A stretch of DNA of 6,406 bases from Butyrivibrio sp. Lineage in GTDB: Bacteria > Bacillota_A > Clostridia > Lachnospirales > Lachnospiraceae. The translations under genes were made by a program, and so were the position numbers. The notes beneath the pieces were generated by a model that saw only the letters and a list, made by a program, of their open reading frames with translations, did not search any database and was not told the origin of the DNA. How positions within the stretch are numbered: position 1 is the stretch's first letter; every line of letters begins with the position of its first letter. The stretch lies in contig JAGOGF010000137.1 in NCBI GenBank assembly GCA_017996845.1, forward strand, positions 1 through 6,406, given 5' to 3'. This document shows positions 1 through 4,756 of this stretch, one piece after another.

Positions 1-255
1 TTTTACATCACGGTCTTTTAAAATCAGAACATTATTCCCTGATAATCCCTTGATATAATGAATCTGAACAAATACACAGGTTTTCTCGTAATCATCCAGA
101 GACGCACTCCTGCTGATGATCTTGACGTTTGGTGTTGTGATCCGTACTCTTCTGTTTACCATCAAACTCAGAGTTGTTGCAGAATTTCCCATACTGATAT
201 TCGCCACTTCCCCGAGAATATCTGTCTGCTCGCTTGTCAATGTCTGTTCAATCAC
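1..255 (-). CDS. CheC/FliY-family CheY-P phosphatase, 3' end cut by window edge
   Basis: This is the first 85 codons of a CheC/FliY-type protein, running off the left edge. The start is the GTG at 255: a GGAGG lies 7 bases upstream, and an in-frame TGA occurs 11 codons upstream with no ATG between. The CheC phosphatase signature, D/S-x3-E-x2-N-x22-P, is complete as D12, E16, N19 and P42. Around it, GNSATTLS and ITTPNV resemble the first CheC repeat of Firmicutes FliY. Family members dephosphorylate CheY-P at the flagellar switch or in the cytoplasm, so the organism is probably motile or has related chemotaxis-type signalling. The FliM-like N-terminal peptide (EIDALL type) of typical FliY is absent, and the short lead-in looks more like stand-alone CheC. 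I cannot separate FliY from CheC without the missing C-terminus, where FliY carries a FliN domain. It lies 30 bases behind the PAP2 gene and is probably co-transcribed with it. Confidence 0.82.
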   Translation of the reverse strand, partial: MIEQTLTSEQTDILGEVANISMGNSATTLSLMVNRRVRITTPNVKIISRSASLDDYEKTCVFVQIHYIKGLSGNNVLILKDRDVK

Positions 256-262
256 CCTTAAT

Positions 263-267
263 CCTCC
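263..267 (-). promoter_or_regulatory. Ribosome binding site of the CheC/FliY-like gene
   Basis: GGAGG on the minus strand lies 7 bases before the GTG at 255. It decides the start, because no ATG is available in frame before an upstream stop. Confidence 0.75.
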
Positions 268-285
268 ATTCTGAATATTTCCTTT

Positions 286-1254
286 TCATATTGTATGCAT
301 TTTTCCCACTTTTCCGTCAAAAGATGGTATCCACCTGAATACAGCCGGAATCAGAAAAATAACAAAGATATATAACAGAAATCCTTTCATAAATGCGCCC
401 CACCGTTCATCCATTATATTCCGTACAAAAGGAATTAAGAATGCATAGACGATTCCGAGACAGAATACTCCGATCAGCATTCGTATAAATTTGACCGTTT
501 TACTGCATTCCGTTGTATATCGGATATACTTTTTTTCTGCAAACCATCCAAGCATAAGTGCTGATAAATAACCTGCCGCATCATAACAGTCCACCTGCAT
601 ATCAACCGGATCGACCAATAGAATGCCCCCCTGATAATCCAGTGGATACGGTTTAAACGTTACATAAATTATGAAAAGCGCCGAAAGCGACAGTCCTGTA
701 AGAAGCATCACCCCTGCTCTGTCCTGTCTGTTCTCCATCCATTTGAAAAAAAATACAGAAAACCATAAAACAAATATGCTTTCAATGAGAGACATAATCA
801 CATCCTGCGGTGTATGAACGCCCAGATAATTTCTGGAAAAGGCAACCAGAAGCGGCAAAATAACACCCAATACAGCCAATATAATATGCTTTTTGTGATA
901 AAGCCATCCCAGACCACCATAAATTGCCGTTGTAATCTGTGTATGCCCACTGGGAAAAGAATACCCTGATGCTCCCGGTAATGCATCCCGTGCCGGAATA
1001 ATTCTGGTATCGCGAATCCATGGTCTGTAACAGCATACAGTATTCTTCACCAGCTGATTGAACATTCTGCCGGCGCTGAAATTAAACATCAGAAACAGTC
1101 CTGCACTTTTATCCACACACCAGTAAAGAAATGCGGGAATCAGTATTGTAAGTGGTGATCCCGGAATTGCTGATATACCTGTAAACAGCTGCTCCATCAC
1201 AGGCCCCAAATGCTGCCTGATCTGCTGCAGCCATAATAAATAGCTGATATCCAT
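286..1254 (-). CDS. PAP2-family integral membrane phosphatase
   Basis: This 322-residue membrane protein belongs to the PAP2 / type 2 phosphatidic acid phosphatase family. The three catalytic motifs are complete: K-x6-RP at 70-78 (KNTVCCYRP), PSGH at 101-104, and SR-x5-H-x3-D at 140-151 with H147 as the expected nucleophile. Hydrophobic segments lie near 33-47, 124-139, 153-170, 182-198, 258-275 and 291-308. The C-terminal half therefore adds membrane helices beyond the catalytic core. Family members remove phosphate from lipid phosphates or diphosphates such as undecaprenyl diphosphate or phosphatidic acid; the substrate here is unknown. I start at ATG 1254, preceded by GAGGGCGG. The frame stays open for 40 more codons to an ATG at 1374, but those codons run through a palindromic repeat and do not look like protein. 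It lies behind the sigma/anti-sigma pair on the same strand, with a 124-base spacer, and 30 bases before the CheC/FliY-like gene. Confidence 0.93.
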   Translation of the reverse strand: MDISYLLWLQQIRQHLGPVMEQLFTGISAIPGSPLTILIPAFLYWCVDKSAGLFLMFNFSAGRMFNQLVKNTVCCYRPWIRDTRIIPARDALPGASGYSFPSGHTQITTAIYGGLGWLYHKKHIILAVLGVILPLLVAFSRNYLGVHTPQDVIMSLIESIFVLWFSVFFFKWMENRQDRAGVMLLTGLSLSALFIIYVTFKPYPLDYQGGILLVDPVDMQVDCYDAAGYLSALMLGWFAEKKYIRYTTECSKTVKFIRMLIGVFCLGIVYAFLIPFVRNIMDERWGAFMKGFLLYIFVIFLIPAVFRWIPSFDGKVGKMHTI

Positions 1255-1258
1255 GTAA

Positions 1259-1266
1259 CCGCCCTC
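1259..1266 (-). promoter_or_regulatory. Ribosome binding site deciding the PAP2 start
   Basis: GAGGGCGG on the minus strand lies just upstream of ATG 1254 (8 bases from the GAGG core). It supports the shorter 322-residue protein over the 362-residue reading that begins beside the palindromic repeat. Confidence 0.6.
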
Positions 1267-1284
1267 AAAATTTTTCAAAACAGA

Positions 1285-1367
1285 TAATTCTCCACCTGCT
1301 TGTTTTTGTGCCGAGGTTGCACCGCAACCTCGTTTAGACTCAGGTGGCTCTCCACCTGAGTCTAATT
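1285..1367. repeat. Palindromic two-hairpin repeat element with flanking 5-bp direct repeats
   Basis: Two perfect inverted repeats sit back to back in the spacer between the anti-sigma and PAP2 genes. The first has 14-base arms at 1334-1347 and 1352-1365 with a four-base loop (CTCT on the plus strand). The second has 9-base arms at 1312-1320 and 1324-1332 with a three-base loop. A third piece, TCTCCACCTG at 1289-1298, is an exact direct copy of 1349-1358 inside the large hairpin. TAATT occurs at both edges (1285-1289 and 1363-1367) and could be a target-site duplication around a 73-base unit, although the large stem runs two bases into the right copy. Neither orientation has a T-run right after the large hairpin, so it is not a normal intrinsic terminator. 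It may be a REP/MITE-like mobile repeat, a structured RNA in the PAP2 leader, or a processing or stability element. Only one copy is in the window. Confidence 0.7.
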
Positions 1368-1378
1368 GTATCACAATT

Positions 1379-2044
1379 TTATTGCACGGACATCAGTATT
1401 TTTGTCCAGACACGCTCATCTGCACCTTCTGAAATGCTGAGAGAATAAGCATATCCATCCTTCTGCCATATTGCGAGCCTGTATATCCCCTGTTCTCCTT
1501 TCAGAACAATTTCAACATTCTGTATGTCTATCGTTTGTGTCTGCTGATAAGAATTATAATCACCTGAAATATCGCCGCTTCCTATTCCTTCCCGATAAGA
1601 CACCTCTTCTCCTTTGCTTCCGCGGTAATTAACCTCAGCAAGCATATCCGGATATGCAAGATAGGAAATTTCTTTTACTGCAAATGGTAAAGTCTCTGCA
1701 TCAATCTCACTGACTGCAAATCCCACTTTGTCTGAAAGTTCTTTTACGGAACTGCATTCCGTTACATTCCATATTGCCTGCATCCGGTCACTTTCCTGAT
1801 AACCTGCTGTTTGTGACTGCACTGCCTGATTGCTGATTCTGACAGGATTTATCTGATAGAGTGCAATAACAGCAATACATGCCGCAGCGCTTAAACAAAA
1901 TATCGCTGCCAGGCGCTCTCTTTTTCTCTTTTTTACTGCATTGGCCTGAAAAGAAACTGTCGTATTTCTGATTTTTTTCAGGATGCGTTCCTGCATGTTT
2001 TCTGTCATATAGACTTTATCCATGATCTCTTCATATTTATGCAT
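1379..2044 (-). CDS. Membrane anti-sigma factor, DUF4367-like C-terminal domain
   Basis: This is a 221-residue single-pass membrane protein that is probably the regulator of the sigma factor encoded just upstream. The N-terminal 44 residues are charged and cytoplasmic, with a helix-rich segment (KYEEIMDKVYMTENMQERIL) of the kind that starts many clostridial anti-sigma factors. One transmembrane helix lies at about 45-65. The outer domain contains GSGDISGDYNSY at 155-166, then strands ending in LAIWQKDGYAYSLSIS, which fits DUF4367-type sensor domains. By analogy it would hold the sigma factor at the membrane until an envelope signal releases it; the signal is unknown. I chose ATG 2044, overlapping the sigma gene by 8 bases. 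ATG 2053 is the alternative. The AAGGAGG upstream is 3 bases from the first and 12 from the second, so spacing does not decide, but 2044 matches the usual family N-terminus. Confidence 0.85.
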   Translation of the reverse strand: MHKYEEIMDKVYMTENMQERILKKIRNTTVSFQANAVKKRKRERLAAIFCLSAAACIAVIALYQINPVRISNQAVQSQTAGYQESDRMQAIWNVTECSSVKELSDKVGFAVSEIDAETLPFAVKEISYLAYPDMLAEVNYRGSKGEEVSYREGIGSGDISGDYNSYQQTQTIDIQNVEIVLKGEQGIYRLAIWQKDGYAYSLSISEGADERVWTKILMSVQ

Positions 2045-2507
2045 CAAAATCATACGCCTCCTTCAGAATTTCCTTCAGCTTCTCTCTGCCTCTGTGCAGA
2101 TCAGAACGCACGGTTGTTTCTTTCTGTTTCAGGATTGTTCCTATTTCAGCTGTAGAATATCCCTCATAATAAAAAAGGTGTATGATTTCCCTTTGATGCG
2201 CAGGCAGTTTTTTCACTGCCTCCCAAACAAAGGAAAGGTCTTCCCTTTTTTCGGCAACCAGTTCGTCCGCCAGTTCATCCGTTTTTCGGATTGCATTATA
2301 TGCTATCCGGTTCTTGCTCAAATTTCCCGCCACTTGAAATAACCAGGCTTTTTCATGCACTTCGTTCTCGAATTTCGGTGCTTTCTGTACCAGCCGTATC
2401 ATGGTTTCCTGCAGAATGTCCTCTGCATCCTCCATATTGTGAACATAAGAGTAGACAAAACGCAGAATCTGATTTCCATATTTTTGCAAAAACAGCTTTG
2501 CCTGCAT
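2037..2507 (-). CDS. ECF-type RNA polymerase sigma factor
   Basis: This is a 156-residue group IV (ECF) sigma factor. The region 2 domain covers about residues 9-73 and shows the core-binding helix DAEDILQET (27-35) and the segment AWLFQVAGNLSKNR. The region 4 helix-turn-helix covers about 91-150, with LPAHQREIIHLFYYEGYS followed by the recognition helix near TTVRSDLHRGREKL. It should direct RNA polymerase to a small set of promoters when freed from the anti-sigma factor encoded immediately downstream, with which it overlaps by 8 bases. The start is uncertain. The frame is open up to 2741 (TTG), but the upstream 70 codons show no sigma homology. I prefer ATG 2507, because related proteins begin close to the KYGN segment; GTG 2528 would add seven residues. 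Neither start has a strong ribosome binding site. Identification of the family is firm. Confidence 0.9.
   Translation of the reverse strand: MQAKLFLQKYGNQILRFVYSYVHNMEDAEDILQETMIRLVQKAPKFENEVHEKAWLFQVAGNLSKNRIAYNAIRKTDELADELVAEKREDLSFVWEAVKKLPAHQREIIHLFYYEGYSTAEIGTILKQKETTVRSDLHRGREKLKEILKEAYDFDA
2057..2063 (-). promoter_or_regulatory. Ribosome binding site of the anti-sigma gene, inside the sigma gene
   Basis: AAGGAGG on the minus strand lies within the last codons of the sigma gene. It is 3 bases from an ATG at 2053 and 12 bases from the ATG at 2044, and a TTG at 2047 lies between. The placement implies that translation of sigma and anti-sigma is coupled, which keeps their amounts matched. 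Confidence 0.6.
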
Positions 2508-2757
2508 GACATTTTCTGCTTCCGCCACTGAATCCCGATTAATACGTGAAGGGTCATTTTCGCTATTTTTTTGCCTTCTTTCGATGCCTTTTGCCCGCAG
2601 AACAAAAAAATATTCTGAAACACTTTCCTTCCATCGTGTTATGCAGTTTTTCTGTTTCCATCTGCTGATATCCGGCGCAATCAAAATCAACATAAGCACA
2701 CACACTTTCCTGTTTAACCGATATAGAATTGTCTGATACAAGCTGTTTTTACTTTTT
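2508..2757 (-). other. Leader between the chagasin-like gene and the sigma gene
   Basis: This 250-base stretch follows the stop of the chagasin-like gene and precedes the chosen sigma start. It is in frame and open to the sigma gene, but the encoded residues (for instance APDISRWKQ, FFVLRAKGIERR) do not look like a sigma domain. It contains two exact copies of GGAAAGTGT (minus strand), at 2702-2710 and 2620-2628, and a candidate ECF-type promoter. I see no convincing intrinsic terminator after the chagasin-like gene, so some read-through into the sigma gene is possible. Confidence 0.5.
2633..2659 (-). promoter_or_regulatory. Possible ECF-type promoter of the sigma/anti-sigma operon
   Basis: On the minus strand GGAAAC (2654-2659) is followed after 17 bases by CGAT (2633-2636). 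The arrangement resembles ECF promoters of the sigma-W/X/M kind (an AAC-containing -35 and a CG-containing -10, 16-17 bases apart). It would suit autoregulation of the sigma gene. Such short motifs arise easily by chance, and no second copy of this promoter was found to support it. Confidence 0.28.
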
Positions 2758-3273
2758 TTATTTTACAGATAAAAGCTTTCCCATATCATCTGTTTCAACC
2801 GTCACCGTTCTGATTTCTCCCTTATTTCCACCCTTCCAGTGCTGCGCATAGTTAAAGGTTATGACTGCCGTGCCTTTCCCCGTTCCTTCAAAAACAAATG
2901 TCTCATAACCGCCCTTACCGCAGATCACCTCGTTCGTTGCACTGTTTCCTGCCGCATTATCTTCCTGATAGGTATCGGACACACTCTTAATCACCTTTGG
3001 ATCCGAAACAGAAATTTCCCAGCTATACCCCGTCGTTGGATTACTCTCATAAACCACTGTCAGTGTCTTTCCGTTTTGCGTTATGCTTTCTCCACTTTCA
3101 TCATTTATAACATTATCTGTTTTTTCTGAAGAATCACTTTCTGCGGAGGATACTTCTGTGCTCTGTGCTGTCACAGAACGTACAGATGCATTATCCGCAG
3201 GAATGAATCTTTGACATCCCGTCATGAATATGCATATCCCCATTCCCATTAGTATCACAGCTGTCTTATTCAT
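2758..3273 (-). CDS. Lipoprotein with chagasin-like (inhibitor family I42) domain
   Basis: This is a 171-residue predicted lipoprotein. Residues 1-19 form a signal peptide ending in a lipobox (MTGC, modified cysteine C20). Residues 25-66 are a Ser/Glu/Asp-rich linker. The rest is a beta-rich domain like chagasin, the protein inhibitor of papain-type (C1) cysteine proteases. Two of the three inhibitory loops are recognisable: NPTTGYSW at 78-85 and GKGG at 119-122. The third, usually RPW/RPF, reads QHWKG at 144-148, keeping only the tryptophan. It should sit on the outer face of the membrane, either guarding the cell against cysteine proteases or serving as a binding domain; inhibition is inferred. 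I start at ATG 3273, which has AAGGAG 7 bases upstream. An in-frame ATG at 3294 lacks this. It lies between the MATE gene (92 bases upstream) and the sigma gene, and may belong to the sigma regulon. Confidence 0.85.
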   Translation of the reverse strand: MNKTAVILMGMGICIFMTGCQRFIPADNASVRSVTAQSTEVSSAESDSSEKTDNVINDESGESITQNGKTLTVVYESNPTTGYSWEISVSDPKVIKSVSDTYQEDNAAGNSATNEVICGKGGYETFVFEGTGKGTAVITFNYAQHWKGGNKGEIRTVTVETDDMGKLLSVK

Positions 3274-3280
3274 ATACAAT

Positions 3281-3286
3281 CTCCTT
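3281..3286 (-). promoter_or_regulatory. Ribosome binding site deciding the lipoprotein start
   Basis: AAGGAG on the minus strand lies 7 bases before ATG 3273, and the protein from there begins directly with a clean signal peptide. Just upstream, CGGCA and TGCCG (plus-strand 3289-3293 and 3309-3313) form a small inverted repeat with a 15-base loop, which could be an operator or chance. Confidence 0.65.
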
Positions 3287-3336
3287 TTCGGCACATTTCT
3301 ACTTCTTATGCCGTTTCCCTTCTGCTATAGATACAG

Positions 3337-3377
3337 CTGAGAATATGAAAATGTTGCAGTCATACTCAGATTTTTTT
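3337..3377 (+). terminator. Terminator-like hairpin at the 3' end of the MATE gene, T-run on plus strand
   Basis: CTGAG-AA-TATGA (3337-3348) pairs with TCATA-CTCAG (3360-3369), a ten-base-pair stem with a two-base bulge. It is followed by A and seven T (3371-3377) on the plus strand. The T-run is the complement of the lysine codons ending the MATE gene. On the minus strand the same hairpin overlaps the MATE stop and has no following T-run. It therefore looks like a terminator only for plus-strand transcripts, although no plus-strand gene is seen. It might block antisense transcription or stabilise the MATE mRNA end. The stem is AT-rich and may be fortuitous. Confidence 0.3.
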
Positions 3378-4730
3378 CTTCATCCATTTTCTCGATCGGA
3401 AACGTCTCCATAAAAGAATCCCTCTGAACATTTCATCCATCATAAACGCAATCCAGCATCCATACAATCCCAGTCTGCATCGGATTCCCAGAATATATGA
3501 AAAAAGAATGCTCATACACCAACAGGAAATAATTGCAACAATCATTGGAAAAAGCACATCTCCCGCGCCGCGCAGAGAATTGTCTTCAACATGATTGAAT
3601 CCTCTCCCGATTTCTACAAAAATATCAATCAGAAGAATTCCTTTTGCCATATTTATAATATCTGTATTGGAAGTAAACAGCTCCATGAGCGGTCTGTAAA
3701 AAATAAACATGCAGAAGGAAAGTGAAATATTCAAAACAACCGCAATGCGCAGCACCTGCTGATTTAATCGGAATGCTTTCTCATACTGTCCTGCTCCAGT
3801 CATCCAACCGATCAGTATCGCGGTAGAAAGTCCAAGCGACATCCCGATTACATACACATAGAAGACAATGGTTGAAATATAGATTTTTGCAGAAAGTGCC
3901 GTCGTCCCCAAAAGAGCAAGTATGGATGTTGATACCACCTGGGAAAGCGAATAGGAAATATTACTGATTCCACCGGGTATTCCAATCCGCAAGATATTCC
4001 GTATGCAGGATAAATCTGCCATTTTTTTCTTACGTAAATCCAACTTTATATCACTTTTCATCAGGCATACACATATAAACGCAAGCGCACAGCACCTGCT
4101 GATAACTGCAGAAACAGCAATTCCGCCCACTCCATGTAAAGGGGTTTCAAAAGGCCGAAATACAATGATCCAGTCCAATACCGCATTTAATGCGTTCATG
4201 AAAACAGATGCCGCAACTGCAGGAACCGGTTTCCCATAACTGCGAAGGACCGCTGAAACAGCGGTCATCATTCCCTGTAAAACCGAAGTGGCAATACAGA
4301 TTCTGAAATACTGTTCTGCCATCATCCGTACGTTGTCGCTCAGGTTCAGGCTTTCCATAAGCCTGCCTGAAAGTCCGAAAAGTCCTGCACTTACGGTAAG
4401 GCTAAGCACGGTACCTGTTACCATTGCGGCAAATGCCGCATCGGAAGCTTTCCGAAAAGAATTTTCTCCAAGCCTGTGGCTGATGATCACAGATGCACCG
4501 CCACTTACAACCGCATAAAATGTGTAGATCAGTCCAAGTACCTGATTTGCCGCACCTACTGCTGCAACTGCTGCATCTGAATAGTGTCCCAGTACCAGCG
4601 TATTGACGGTTCCCATCAGATTCATCAGAAGCTGCTCAATAAAATATGGTATAAAAAGTTGCCACAGGCTCAAATTCTTACCCTGTGCAGTCCTTACCTG
4701 CGTCACTTCGGGATCTATCAGTCTGTACAT
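3366..4730 (-). CDS. MATE-family multidrug/metabolite efflux transporter
   Basis: This complete 454-residue polytopic membrane protein has the MATE layout of two six-helix halves. The first begins near residue 20 (LFIPYFIEQLLMNLMGTVNTL) and the second near 244 (RNILRIGIPGGISNISYSL). The internal repeat typical of the family is visible as LRSYGKPVPAV at 162-172 and LRGAGDVLFPMI at 386-397. Length is normal for the family (about 450). Members exchange Na+ or H+ for drugs, cationic compounds or metabolites; the substrate cannot be predicted here. The start at ATG 4730 has AGGCGG 8 bases upstream. It lies 26 bases behind the DUF2264 gene, so the two are probably one operon, and the transporter may move a product or substrate of that protein. 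The tail is basic (RRFRSRKWMKKK), as expected for a cytoplasmic end. Confidence 0.92.
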   Translation of the reverse strand: MYRLIDPEVTQVRTAQGKNLSLWQLFIPYFIEQLLMNLMGTVNTLVLGHYSDAAVAAVGAANQVLGLIYTFYAVVSGGASVIISHRLGENSFRKASDAAFAAMVTGTVLSLTVSAGLFGLSGRLMESLNLSDNVRMMAEQYFRICIATSVLQGMMTAVSAVLRSYGKPVPAVAASVFMNALNAVLDWIIVFRPFETPLHGVGGIAVSAVISRCCALAFICVCLMKSDIKLDLRKKKMADLSCIRNILRIGIPGGISNISYSLSQVVSTSILALLGTTALSAKIYISTIVFYVYVIGMSLGLSTAILIGWMTGAGQYEKAFRLNQQVLRIAVVLNISLSFCMFIFYRPLMELFTSNTDIINMAKGILLIDIFVEIGRGFNHVEDNSLRGAGDVLFPMIVAIISCWCMSILFSYILGIRCRLGLYGCWIAFMMDEMFRGILLWRRFRSRKWMKKKI

Positions 4731-4738
4731 CTGTTCTT

Positions 4739-4744
4739 CCGCCT
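4739..4744 (-). promoter_or_regulatory. Ribosome binding site of the MATE gene
   Basis: AGGCGG on the minus strand lies 8 bases before ATG 4730. It sits in the 26-base gap after the DUF2264 stop codon, which leaves no room for a separate promoter except inside the upstream gene. Confidence 0.55.
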
Positions 4745-4756
4745 TTACCTGTCAGG

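Noticed and set aside
58..261. A 67-residue open frame on the plus strand
   Set aside because: It is opposite the CheC/FliY-like gene, whose catalytic signature is intact, and its sequence shows no domain.
1333..1370. The large hairpin as an intrinsic terminator of the anti-sigma gene
   Set aside because: On the minus strand the stem is followed by ACG with no T-run, and on the plus strand by TTGTATCAC, so the classic terminator tail is missing in both directions.
1365..1370. A TACAAT -10 box (minus strand) just before the palindromic repeat as a PAP2 promoter
   Set aside because: The best -35 at 17 bases (ATGTCC) matches only half the consensus, so it is too weak to list as a feature.
2022..2342. 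A 106-residue plus-strand open frame opposite the sigma gene
   Set aside because: The sigma domains on the minus strand account for this DNA, and the plus-strand peptide has no family features.
2616..2640. TGAAAC on the plus strand followed by CGTG, like an ECF promoter
   Set aside because: The spacing is only 13 bases and it would drive transcription antisense to the leader, with no plus-strand gene downstream.
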